Source: Bugula neritina (lineage: Eukaryota; Bryozoa; Gymnolaemata; Cheilostomatida; Bugulidae). Taken from it: a stretch of DNA of 64,000 nucleotides. Shown here one piece after another: positions 26,523 through 39,500 of the stretch. The stretch's first letter is position 1. Each line of letters begins with the position of its first letter. The translations under genes were made by a program, and so were the position numbers. The notes below the pieces were generated by a model that did not search any database, had not been told where the DNA came from, and worked only from the letters and a program-made list of their open reading frames with translations. The stretch spans positions 28,756,004-28,820,003 of the forward strand of contig OZ037765.1 of the NCBI GenBank assembly GCA_964035545.1. The letters run 5' to 3'.

Positions 26523-28736
26523 GGTGACTGAAATTTAAAACAAATATAATTCAAGCGCTTGATGCTAAAAGTAATATTGGTATTTTATTAACTAAAACTT
26601 GAACTAGCTCTGCGACATGGATGGCAAAAAAGTTAAATGACCGATAGGACGTAACGACAAAATGTGTTGGCACAGAAAACTCTAGAACAGTGCAATCGGA
26701 TTGGATAGTTTGAAAGTATCGCTTTTAGTCTCTATAGTAACATAGCTAAAATACTTGTACCTCTTAGCGAAAAGAAACTCTATCATTATTGAGCTGAGCA
26801 ATAACGGCGTTGAGTTATTTATTCGTAAAGTACTATCTTTGTGTCGCAGATACTTTGCTATACCGTTCTTTGAAGCTGAAAGCACAAAAATGAATTTGTC
26901 AATCATTGATTCAATTGATTTTTTCACATTTTATTTTCTCCGTGCTATTCACTATCACTTCATGCCATAACCAATTGCTGACTGTTGCTGTTAGCCGACT
27001 CAATCAGAACACTGTTACAAGTTTGCTCACACTGGATTTACGATTTCTAAAAGTTGGCGTGCAGTAAACTAAAAATTAAAATGCGAAATCAAATTCAAAT
27101 TGCACATTGCAGTTTGAGTTTCAGCTTGCAGTTGCACCATCAGACTCACTCTCAGTATGAGTATGAGTATGAGTATCACCATCAGGCATCACCATGACGG
27201 CGACCAGGCTAAGAAATCACCAGTGACCTGTCTCACTGAGCATGGCCATAATCATAATGATAATGATAAAGTCATCATTATGATAATCATGTTTATAATC
27301 ATGACCAAGATCAAATTTGATATCACTATTACTATTAGTATTACTATTACTATTAGTATTATGGCTATAACTATAAGTATATGACTAATATGAACATGGG
27401 TCTCCAATTTATTATATGAATATCAATATGAATATAGTCATACTTGTAGACATAGCATCTAATAAAAGTTATATATAAATATTATAATTATACTTATAGA
27501 GATAATATGAAATTAAATATTGCATTAATTTTGGATATAAGGTAAAATAACTATGCTGTTACTGTTAGTATACTAGTTCAATAGTATGGATATTAAATTT
27601 AATTTAAATATAGTTATACAGCTGCCTAAAGTTAATAATAATAATAATGATAGTAACATAAACAATAAATTTAATTATAATAATTCAAATTATAGTAATT
27701 ACTAATTATACTATAAATAATAAGAAGCTGACAATTAATATTAATGAATAATATTGTCAATAATTGAAATTTAAAAGTAAAATGAAAATCACTATCAGCC
27801 GTATGTTATTATAATTTATAATTATAGGTTACTTATGAAGTTACTCACTTTAAATTAATAATTGTAGCCAAGACTGTAAGTAAGGTTGGATAAAGCACAA
27901 GTGGTGGTAAATACTGAAATAGTAAAACACCAAAAAGAGCTAAGGAAAATTGGTTTTAAATTTTTGAATTATAAAGTAATTAACTGATTACACTAATAAT
28001 TAGTTTTTAAAATAAAACTTTGGTCAAGTCAAGCTGGTTTTTTATATTAAAGTGGGATATAGGTTTTGGTATCAATGTCACCATTTAAGGCTTAGCATGT
28101 TTGATAAATTTTGCTTGTAGTTGTTGCAGCATTTATTTACAGATATTGCTAAATTTCTGAGGTGTTTCTAGAAATTTAAAATTTTTCAGCTGATAAAATG
28201 GTCAAAAATATTTGTCAAAATGAAATTGTGTAGCTTTTTAACTGTTTTAATCTTTGACTTTTTTAGAGTTAAACTTTTTAAATTAAAATGTACGTCTGCA
28301 AAGCCAATATGGAAATTTGTTTAAATTGAAAGTTATTATTATACTCAGACTATCAACCAAGAGGTAAAGTAGGGAAGATTTACTGTGTTTGTATTGTTAT
28401 ACCAGTAATAGTTTAGTATTTCACATTAGGAATGTCTTCAGGACTATACATTTAACCTTGACTGAAGTTAGTGCTGATGTTAAATTACTTGTTATTTTTT
28501 AATCTTGAGTGAATATTTTTCACGATTATTCTAATTTATCAACTTTAGAATATTACATGATGCAATCTTTTTGTTTTTTTTTTATAGTTGAAAATTTTGG
28601 AAGCCAACAATAGTATAGAGAAATGTTGTCATCATTTCAGTAGCTTTAAATGACAAAACCACACAGCATAGATTTGATAGTTTGTGACAACTCATTCATT
28701 CATCTACAGACTGAGTAATTTCTAGTAAAATCAAGG
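26523..28736. other. Divergent intergenic region, DNAAF1 / DNAJC5
   Basis: Head-to-head promoter region. An imperfect X-box-like palindrome, GTCTCTATAGTAAC, lies at 26728-26741, about 206 bp upstream of the DNAAF1 ATG. Its right half fits RGYAAC of the RFX site but its left half does not. From 27145 to 27385 there is cryptic simple sequence, with GAGTAT units, ATAATGAT/ATCATTAT palindromes and ACTATTAGTATTACTATT units. The remainder is AT-rich without visible coding sequence. Confidence 0.45.
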
Positions 28737-30598
28737 ATGAGTGAAGCTCATCACAGCCGGACTAGGGGCCTATCGTAAGTAAATAAACTTTATTCTGGTA
28801 AAATTATTACCTATTCCTTCTGTTGAATAGTTACTCACTCGAATTTATAACTTTTGATTATTTTGCTCAATTTGGTACGTGCTGGTTTCAGAGCGTCTGG
28901 CACGAGTCTTTACGAATTACTTGGATTATCTAAATCAGCTACTAAAGATGAAGTTAAAAAGGCATACCGGAAGGTAATAATAATATTTACAATATGGCTG
29001 CATGATTTCGTTAAGTTAGTAGTAGAAATACGAAGGATCATACTAACTCTCAAACTATATGAGGCGATATATGCTGAGTTCCAATGTAGATATATTATTT
29101 CATTGCTCTTTAGTATCAAGTATATGACTGCATTTAGTCAGTATTGGAATGCAGCTGATACACTTACTTGTGAGGAACTCTCAGTAGACATGTTAAGTGT
29201 TGTAGCAGTGAAAAATATTGATCTTATTGGGGAACACATCTAGCTTCTTAGGCAATTATATAGTCAATTTAGCCTATATGCATGTAGCATGCAGCATGTG
29301 GCATATATACTATAGTAGACTATACATATAATACTATTGGTATTGAGATTATAATATATTTTATTACTTTCTTATAAGAAAGAAATTACGTGAGAAAGTT
29401 ATTGATTGTTTCATTTAGGAGGCTTTAAAATGCCACCCAGACAAAAATCAAGGCAACAATGCCATGACAGAGCACTTCAAGAAGATAAATCATGCCAATT
29501 CTGTGCTCACGGATGAGAAGAAGAGACAAATATATGATAGTTATGGTTCCTTGGGGCTGTATGTTGCTGAGCAGTTTGGGGAGGAGAATGTTAGCACCTA
29601 CTTCCTGTTTACTAGTGGCTGGTGCAAGGTATGTGCTGTAATGGAAATATACAGACTAACTTATATATTAAACCACATTAATCTAATCACATTTGGCTAC
29701 ACTTCCCTTCAGTGGCTGATTTGTTGAAAGCTAAAAGCTGTTTTTTGTACATAATCATTATTGATCATATTTGGTTTGTAGGCAAAACTTTTGGTGCAAG
29801 AAGAAAAAGTTATATTATATGCTCAGAAATTTTTTCACTTTTAGGATTGTCCTGCCATTTTAGAATGTTGTTAATATTGAGTGATGTTTTTAAGGCGCTG
29901 TTTGTGTTCTGTGGAGTTATTACCGGTTGCTATTGCTGCTGCTGTCTCTGCTGTTGCTGTAATTTCTGCTTCGGGAAATGTAAACCCAAACCTGATGAAA
30001 TGTATGAAGGTTATGATGATATACTGGTATGTACGACATTGTATATTTCTTTTGTCTTTCGGTAGTTCTAGATTTTTAGGAAGATTGATTTGTATTATGC
30101 ACGAAAATTTTAATTGCGAAAAAAATTTTATACTATAATAGGCCAATTACACTAATGTAAAAATTCTAACTTGCTGTGTGTATGTTTACCTATTTAAATT
30201 TTTAAACTTTGAGTCTTGTGTATTGGCATTCATCAGATACAATATTTGAATTTCAATTAACTATGAGTATTATTTACATAGTACAGGTTAGAAATTTGTA
30301 TAGTTATATTTCTTTTTGAGTTATATTTCTTGGCTTCAACATTAAATTAAATTAGTTTTATTGCTCAATTCAGAAGGAAGATGATGCATCTGCAGAAGCT
30401 AATCCTGAAGACTCACCTATAACTGAGCAACCAGAGTCTAGTAATAGCCCGTCTCACAATCCTCCTGTGATAGCACTGGGACCCCCGGGCCGTCCTGAAC
30501 CCGTACCCCGCAACTCATCTACTTTAGAAAATACTGAGAAATCTCCTCTTTATAGCACCGATGACAAACCTCAGCTTTCTGCTGGTTATGGATATTAA
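28737..30598 (+). CDS. DNAJC5: Cysteine-string protein (DnaJ homolog subfamily C member 5)
   Basis: Palmitoylated HSP70 co-chaperone of synaptic and secretory vesicles, also active at lysosomes. Exons 28737-28774, 28892-28973, 29419-29628, 29895-30026 and 30374-30598 join to 228 residues (human 198). The J domain spans about residues 17-83 ([20 protein letters not shown], then HPD at 46-48, which stimulates HSP70 ATPase). The linker [17 protein letters not shown] is almost invariant in the family. The cysteine string at 116-139 has 12 Cys in [14 protein letters not shown] and GKC runs and would be palmitoylated for membrane attachment. The Pro/Ser/Glu-rich tail is longer than in vertebrates. 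Cys45 stands before HPD where Tyr is usual. AATAAA lies at 30704-30709. Confidence 0.96.
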
Positions 30599-31032
30599 AT
30601 GCTATCATGACTTGCTTCATTCTTTTACACAAATATTTATTAGTATATTAGATGATGTCGTATACTATTAGTTTATACAAAATATATCCTGCACACTAGG
30701 CGAAATAAATTACTTCAGTTGTATCTGTTGTTATGTACTTATATTTTTGAGAGTATATTATAGACTTTTATTGTTGTTTTTGTTATTAATTTTTGATGTT
30801 ACTTCAATTCATTTTATTTATAATTTATTTTTAGACATATAACTGCAACGTTTTGGTCAAAGTCTATGTTTACAGTATTTACATAAAATATAATACAATT
30901 TCTATAAACTACTTACTGGTTGATCTGAATATTAGGAGTGTCACAATGCTACTATTTCCAGCACTTTATATACAACAATCAATATAAATAAACACAATCT
31001 CAATATAAAAAGTAAAGGCTGTACAGGTACTG
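30599..31032. terminator. Shared convergent 3' region, DNAJC5 / ZC3H4
   Basis: AATAAA on the + strand at 30704-30709 for DNAJC5. TTTATT at 30813-30818 and 30824-30829 gives AATAAA on the - strand about 205-220 bases past the ZC3H4 stop. No coding sequence seen. Confidence 0.5.
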
Positions 31033-34000
31033 CTACGTATATGCCGTTTCCATTGTTCTAGTGCTGCCAGCAATTTTAGAGTCGTCTTCTGCTACATCGA
31101 TAGTAAGGGAGTTGTCCTCTTCCTCGTCGTCATCGTATGCAGTAGAAGTATGATTAAATGCAGGAGTCATTGGGTTTACTTTGCTCAGTGCTGTACGAGT
31201 AGCATTTCTCGGCTTATCAACAACATCCCTATTACTTTCGCTATTTGAGTTTTGATCGCCTTGACCCAATATTGAATGCTTTTTATCGATACTATTTCGA
31301 CGAGGATCATAAGAAATGCCGTCACCCGACGGCTTATGGCTACTGTTACTACTACTAGATAATCTTGAGTTAGCTATTGGTGCAGCATTCAGTCTAGCAT
31401 TCTGAATTCTCTGTAGATCGGCTGTGATATCTGGTAGTGAAGGGAGAGTGCTTGCAGGCCCCTCGTTTTTCATTGACATAACCCGTTTTTTAATTCTTGG
31501 GTCTCGAAGCATTTCTTGGTTATTCTCAGCACCTGCAGGTATGTATGATGCCCTAGACTCAACATACACCGGGATAAGATTGAAGTCTATAGGTCGAGTA
31601 TACTTTCCATTTATTTCTGGTACCGTCTTTTTGATAGATGATATCAATGACCCTAATGTTAGGGGTGCCTTTGTATCCACATTGCCACTTCCTATATTCC
31701 CATTGGGTGCTCTCGGGTCTGGCAATATGCCGGTAAGCCGCACACGAGGGTCTGCGACAGTTGCACTGTTTCCAGCAGCAGTCCTTGGGTCAGCATTCCG
31801 AGGATCAGACACAACTCTAGGGTCAGCAGCTCTTGGGTCAGGTGCAGATGACCTTGGGTCAGGGTGACTAAAATAGGAACATGTCATAATAAGTCTTACA
31901 AAAATAAAAAAACCTTATACAACATTTGCATACTGAACTACAACTACCAAATTATGTAACAATACAAAGCTTAACATTCAATGTACAAAAACTGTAAAAA
32001 AGATTTTGTCACAACACTAGCAAATGAATCAAATCACATAAAACAAAAAAGTGGGTCATTTAGTAAGCTAAGATTATATAAAAAAGACGTTACCTATTAG
32101 CTACGACAGCATTTGAACGTAGAGCATTAAGGATTTTGCTAAGATTAGCAGCTGCTGCTTGTGCTGTAGAGGGGTTCAACTCTGTAGAAGATATGGTTGA
32201 AGTGGGTGGTTGACCAGAAGTAGTGCCCTGTGGACCAAACACTGCTCCACTACTTGGTATAGGAAGGAGGGGGCCTTTCTTTGCTACCATCTTATCTGCA
32301 TCTCCACCACCATTATTGTAGTTCCCATAATTTCCAGGTCGTTGGTTGGAGTTGTAATTATCTAAAGATATTATAAAGATATTAGCACATGCTGTAAAAA
32401 GCATAAGCGCAAGACAGTAACTTTGGTCAAAGGTCTGCACACTAAATTGATTCTACAAAACCCTTAGTGATCATTGCTTACATTATGCCTTACAAAATCT
32501 GAGTCCAATGTACAAAATGATTGAGAGTTGTTGACTATCACTATACGCACTATGCAAGATGCACTATGCTAGCAATACTAAATTTAAAAAGAAAAATGTG
32601 AGGCTACACCAATACCTGACACTGTCCCAACACAAAGCTCCTCTAAGAAGAGCCAAGCATTGCATGCAGTAAAACTTACCACTAGTTACAGCAAGTGGCG
32701 GGGTTTGGTTGGGCAAATCTGGACCCCATCTGTTGCGTTTTGGCTTCGGCATTCCATCACCAAAAGATCTTTCTGGTCGCTCTGGGGTGTTGAAAGTATC
32801 AGAATAGAAGGACTGTGGCCTAAAACAAGCAGTGATGCTGTGGTGATAGTTGATAGTTAACAGTTGGAATTGCAGAATAACTGAGCTAACGCAGCGTAAA
32901 CAATCAAATCTGAGAAAATAACTCCCAATAGTTTACCTTTTGAGCGGAGACTCAAATCGGTCGTCATCAGATTCAGAAAGAGGGGCCGTCAACTCTTCGT
33001 ATAGGCCAGCATCCAATTTGGCCATCATATCAGCAGATGGCTTTAAATCAAGATCAAAGATAGAGGGTATATGAGACTGCTGCAGAGAGTGGGTGAAGCT
33101 GTGCCCGGTGTGATCCATATTCGCATCATCTCCATCGTCATCGGAGACGTCAAATGAGCTGACCTTTGGTCTGTTAGAGTCGTCTTCTTTTCCTTTATTT
33201 TGATTGGCTAGATCTTTAGGAGGGGAACCTATATGCAACATACTAAGGCTATTAATAAACACATGATAAAACATGTTACTACATTTAACCATAACATGCC
33301 GCTAAACATTTTCTTGAAACCAACTTTTTTAAGAACACTTGAAATTGTTAGCAAGCAACTTAAAGCCCAGTACACTACCAACTAGTAGTTGTTGTAAATT
33401 AATAAATCCAGAAAAACAAACATGAAGTGCAGTTTTATGGAGTCAAATCAATACATTTTGTATTAAGTAAAGGTTTACTATAAAATGTAAAGCCTCCATT
33501 TCACAATCAATAGACAAAGTAAATGCAGCATAACACGACTCCAAATCAATAAAACATTAAATATAATTAATAAGTATTGTATTCTGATGTTACACAACCA
33601 ACTATAGTTATATTAGTAATTTCTAAAAAAAACTCAGTGCAGTTACATTGCAGTGGCAAGATTGAAAGTTAAAACTCATTAATAACTACATACGACTGAT
33701 GATGTTATATAATTGCACAACGCTATTTTTGTCTGGTCACAACAAAAGAAAATTTTAAGTAAATTTTGAAGACCCAGTTTTTTGAGATTGTTCATGTAGT
33801 AAACTATAAAGCCAACTAAAACAAACAAGAAAAGCTAGCACACGAGTACAGCTGTATAATAAACAAACCTAGCAGACTCGGTCTCTCAGCTTTAAACGTC
33901 CCAGTTTCCTCCAACAAGATGGCTTTCTCCAGTAAAGGTCTGGTCGAGTCAGAGAGAGGCTCGTGCGAGAATTTACATTTGTCGGCGTTGAAGCATTTCT

Positions 34001-36596
34001 GGCCAGTGTGGTAATACTTGCAGGGTACCTCACTGTGCAGGTATATGCACATGTCACCCTTTGCACAGTAACCTTGCAGAAAGAACTTGCAGGCTTCCAT
34101 CTTTTTAGCAGGTATAAAGTTGTGGCTGAACTGACAGCGCTCCCCCTGTACATGACAACATGCAGCAGGTGTACTCAAGTGTCACCAGTATATTTAACTA
34201 CATATAGTATTATTCTTAGTTCTTATATAGTATAGAACTGCTCTGCTAAACACAATGGATTGTAGCAATATATTTGGTTACTCTTTTGACAAAACCTTTC
34301 CTTATACATGCTTAGGCTTATCGACCTGAATTGAAAATTTGTTGAGGTTCTAAATTCTGACAAGAAAGATTTTGCTGCCAACACATTCAACTAGTTCAAC
34401 ATAGATCATTCTTGCAGCGCAAATGAGGCAACACAAAGCTTACTTTCTGGCATTTTCCTTCGGCATAATATCTACACTTGACAGTTTTCTCGCCCATGTC
34501 TTCGCGCCGATCTCGTCTATCCCTACTGCCACGATAGTCAGCACGTTTCTGTCTCATCTGCTGCCTCTCCCTGTACTGCTTCTGCTTCATAAGCTTCTTC
34601 AGCTTAGAAGCTGACAGGCCAGGAATCTTTGACTTCTTGAAGAGCACCTGAAAGCACAGAGGAATGTGTTGAGTCTCGGCAGCAAGGCTATTCTGTAAGT
34701 CAGCTGCCGGAAAAAAATTTCCCCCAAAGACTTACTTCCTTCTCTGCGGCAGAAACGTTGGGGTCCATCAGCTCGTCCCCTACCAGACTGTAGAGAGTCT
34801 CAGAGAATTCATCTTCGCTGGAGTCATCAGGTGGGGAGGCGTAGGGGTCCGGAGCGGGGGAGTCATACGGCCCTGGTGGGTCTCTGCTGCCTTCTCCATA
34901 GCCTGAGTAACTGTCGTATCTGTCATTACCTGCGTAGTTGGGTCGCGTGTGAGACGGTGATCTCCACCTCTCGTTATACATGTCGTAGTCTGAGGACTCA
35001 AACCTGTTGGGAGATCCACTGCCGTATTCGTCACTCATCTTCTGTCTCTTCTTTCGCTACGGTCAATATTACAACATGAGAGGTGAGATGTAGGAGGTGG
35101 GATATAAGAGGTGACATACAAGAGGTGGGATATGAGAGCTGGGATATGAAAAGTAGGTACTATGGGTAAATACAGGTCACCATTAAACACAGTAATTTAC
35201 TCATAATCTATCTTTCTCAGTCTACGTATTAAGCCAGCAAAATATAAAAACTAAATTGTTTGAAATTGGCTAGCAGTTGTAAGGAACCACACATGTTTTA
35301 CAAACTGCAACTCACCTTTTTCTCCTGTTTTTCTCTTTTACGCTTCAACTTCTTCTCCTTCTTACGTCTTTCCTTTTCCTTCTTCCTTCGCTTTCTTTCA
35401 GACTTTGATTCCTCCTCAGTTGAGGAAGAAGACCCGGACGTGTTGCCTTCCTTAGCCTGAGCATTGCCCTGTCAAATAACAGAATTGTGAGAGAACGGCA
35501 AATTGGCTTCAAAAATGGGATTTTACCTAATTCAACAGCAAGAGAAATATGGAAAACTATTTTAAATTAATGTAAAGAAAGTGTCAGTTTATTCAGAGTT
35601 TACTAGTTTATTTACAGTAAACATTATACCTGGTCGTCTGAAGATTCTGTAGATTTTCTACTTCTTTTCACAGGAACTGGGGGTGCTGACATTTCATTGC
35701 TTTGGTCTGTATTAGACGGGGCGGTGGACAGCCCACCCTGCTTTTGAGATTCGTCGTTTCCTAAGATTACAAGACCAAGTTATATTAATAAAGAAGTCAA
35801 TATACTACTGTAGAAGAGAGGTGCATTGAGCAATTGACAAGTCAAGATTCCTAGTAAGAATATGGGTCATGAGACATAAATGAGCTATTATTTACACCGT
35901 GCTTGAATTCTCGTAAATTTAAAGAGTTGTTTTCTCTTTGCTATTGATGATAAAACAAGATAAAACAACTTACAGTTAGTGCAATAATGGAAAACAAATA
36001 AGCTATACTATTGGCAAGCATTGGGTAGAGAAATCAAGATTCCATTTAGTTATAGAGATATAATGATGACTGGTGACGAAATGTTCCTGTAAGCAAAAAT
36101 TCATCATGAGAAATTTTTTGGAAACAAGAATTAACAATCTAGATCATTATTCACCTTCTGCAGAAGAGTTTTCAGTCTTTGTATCTTCCTGTGCACCTTC
36201 ATCACTCAGTTCTCCATCTTCCATATCTTCTTCTGCAACTTCTTTTGAATCAGCTGCTTTGGAGGAACTGTTATCTGTTTCAGTTTTGTCAGTCAATTTT
36301 TGAGACCCACTGCTAGTCTCAGAATTCTGTGTCATTTCTGTATCATCTTCATTGGCTGATTTTCTAGCAATTTGAGGTTCAGGGGAAGGAGCCGTACCAT
36401 TTTGAATATCAGACTGGGTAGGCTCATCAGACAGATTAGCCTCAATGTTATCAGGTGCCTTCTGTGTATTTTGAGCGCCATTTTCTTCCGATTTACTGAT
36501 AAGGGAATCATCTTGAGACTCCTTGCTAAGTGTTAAATTATCGCTGTCAGTTGGTTGGGAGTCCATCTCACAATTCTCTTTGTTAGAAGACATCAT
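31033..36596 (-). CDS. ZC3H4: CCCH zinc-finger protein, ZC3H4/ZC3H6 (Suppressor of sable) family
   Basis: Nuclear RNA-binding protein. Family member ZC3H4 works with WDR82 to restrict extragenic RNA polymerase II transcription. Exons in order: 36596-36155, 35760-35630, 35468-35316, 35056-34736, 34647-34444, 34145-33869, 33228-32937, 32819-32680, 32361-32094 and 31867-31033. They give 1020 residues. The acidic Ser-rich N-terminus is followed by a Lys/Arg/Glu-rich helix (about 210-245), KKSKIPGLSASKLKKLMKQK-type basic region, and three CCCH fingers: C407-C415-C421-H425, C436-C444-C450-H454 and C459-C468-C474-H478, followed by the family's SHEPLSD...LL segment. The C-terminus has nine DPR tripeptides, six of them within about 50 residues, as in ZC3H4/ZC3H6. 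A second ATG lies one codon after the first. The donor after exon 6 (GTTTGT) is weak. One gene probably represents the vertebrate ZC3H4/6/8 set, so the symbol is approximate. Confidence 0.92.
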
Positions 36597-39500
36597 AATA
36601 TTTCTCTAAAAGAAATAGCTAGAAAGTCTAAACCTTTATACACTACACTGTGAATAGTTCCTTCAAGTGCAGTATGGGGTATCGTATTATTTACGCAATA
36701 GAGAATAGTTAGTTATTTAGTTGATCCATCATAAAACTTTTATTCTTAGAGCAACAGAAATTTACATTGTAGAACTAAGCACAGCTTTGACTTGGTAAAG
36801 GCTGCACAGTGCTAAGAAATCAATTTAGCATCCTGATCCTACAAAAAGTGCTCAATAACATAACAATATCTCAGTTTTTTGTTACATAACCAAATTGTGT
36901 TGCTGTATGAAAACTAAGTCTTTTGAAGCATCTAATAATGAAAACATTCCTTGTGGTTATAGAAACTTTCAATTGTGATTTTGGTAGCAGTCAAATAGCA
37001 CAGCACTGGGTGGCATTGTTTGAACGCTATTAGCTCACTTGAAAGCCGCCATCACAGCTTAGATAACGATATTGCATAGAAAGCCGGGGGTAGATAGCAG
37101 TATCCCGCACTGCTAACAGAAGACTTCATACGAAGAAAAAGGGCAAGTAACTACAGGTTCATACAAGGCAAACGGGCAGTTAATGTAATAACCAATCAAA
37201 CGCCTGTATATAAGCTCTTCTAAATAATAGGGGTAGTAACTAGCAGATTGTAAATCGGCTCATCTAAGAGCAGCTGCACTGGTGCATAACATAGTTTTCG
37301 ACTAAATTTGCCGGCTTATGTATTGACCATCATATCTTACATAATTGGGTATTTCGCTCATGTGCCATCTGTTTGTATAAGTGTAACGGCGTAGTTTAAC
37401 CCAAGCCATTAGCCACAGGTTAGTAATGTTGTAAGATTTCACCTTCACTGGTATTTATAAAAAATATCATCAAGGACAGCCCTCATGACATCTTGTAGAA
37501 CATAGTGTCATTAAACCTATTAGTATTCCTGCTATACAAACATTAACTCAGATGCTGTTATAACCAAAATTTTAAAAACTATCAACTTAAAGTTAATTTA
37601 CTATTTGGTGTATAAATACAAGTAAGGGTACACAGCCCGGTTGTTAGTTTCTGAAGCCATAATCAACAATGACACCAACGGGATGATTTTAAAACTTTTC
37701 TCAACAGCATACTTACTAGCTACTTGCCTCACAAAACTGCCAAGAATAACGACCAAGTAATACCCAGTTATAACAGTGTTCACTGGAGCATAACACATTC
37801 TTAGACTGGTAACTCGTGCATTTATATCAACAGCGGAAGCCCCTTTCGACGTACCGTTATCAGTGGGTAACCACGGTGAGAGCTTAAGCTAAATAATTAT
37901 AGGCTGGTGAGGCATACGTGTAATACAATAGCGCAATGGCTGGCAACAAGCCTTGTATTAGCTGGAGTGTTTCTATTTTGGCCATTTACCTTATCGAACT
38001 TCATTGATTATATTTGAACATTATAGCTACTGCTAAGAGACCGGTGTAGCTGAACAAAGAGGACTGCTGTGTTCAAGTAGGACAACAATATTGACGGGAA
38101 GGGTTTATCATTGTGGCCAACAATGAATTGGACCAAGATTTGTAACAATGAGATTAGTGAACATCTTAGATTGACCCACAACCACCTAGTTTACTAGCTG
38201 TCTGATGCCCAGAACTAATAAAAAATGATGCCATATTTATCCACAAATGGCAATAGATTTACTATTAAAAGAAAAACTAGTTCAGCAGCCTGATACACAG
38301 TTAATAGGTCACCAAGATCACAGTTAATAATAAGGCCTATGGGGCTTACATTTCAAACACAACTTCACGAACTTTTAACTTAAGGTTTTAACTTTCAAGT
38401 TAGAACACATAGAATAGAGCTAAATAATACCTGTCACAATCCTTTCTAACATGAAGTACAGCAAAATTCATCAGCCTCAACTTAAATACTGTAACTAGAG
38501 TTTAATAAAGTAAACATAAATTGGAGGTGGTGGTGTCAGCATTGCAATAATAGAATTTTCTAGAAAAATATCCAATTGATATAAAACTTCTAGCTAATTA
38601 ACTTAGAAATATAAGACACACAGACACCAACTAGACGGTTATGTGCAAGTACTGGAAGTAGTCGATGAAATCTACTAGCTGCAAGAGCTACCGGCCAACA
38701 CAAAAGCTATGTTCACAACATTCTACTAACACTGGCATGCACTGTAGAAGTGATTATATCGATTACATCATGTGTTACGCAATCAACTAGCTCGCTATCC
38801 AATGCTATTGCAATAGCTAGTACTTAATTCCTAATGCGGTTTTCCTGGTTAGTCAAGTAGGGCACCATGCTAGCAACAATCTAGCCAGTCTCTGAATCAG
38901 TGAGGGCGGTTTACATTGAACAACTCAAATGGTCAACCAAGAGTACAAGACCACAACCTGAACTGAAATGTCACGCCAACCAGTCAACCTGGTGACCATG
39001 ATTTGAGTATTTCTCATATTTCAACTGAAAATGCAATCTAAATAAAACTTCAATTTCTTCTTATAGCTCCAATACTCTACTGCATGTTTTAACTTCGAGT
39101 GTCACGAAAAACGTAAGCCGTCATCAAAAATATCAGCCAGATTGAATAAAAGCCTTTTACGCTCATTTACACAACAATGTATACATAGATTTCCTAATAA
39201 AAGTTTGAAAAAAAAAACAATTTAATGCTAGATCAAGAAGATCAGAGAAGTGTGGGATGTAACTCAACAAGTAAATTAGTAACTACAGCTTTAAACTCTG
39301 GCTCAAGCTGTGGCAACAATGAGCTACATAGTTAAGACCTACATTTCAACTGTGTGGGTACTATCTGCTTATTCTAGACCTAGTAGTATTCACATTCATA
39401 ACCCTAGAAAGTGAACATGGATTGAAGTGACAATAAGCTCTACAGTACCAATAATATTACGTATAAATATAACATATCCTATTATACATTTTTGACACCA

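Noticed and set aside
31424-31867. 147-codon frame on the + strand
   Set aside because: Antisense shadow of the DPR-rich last exon of the ZC3H4 gene.
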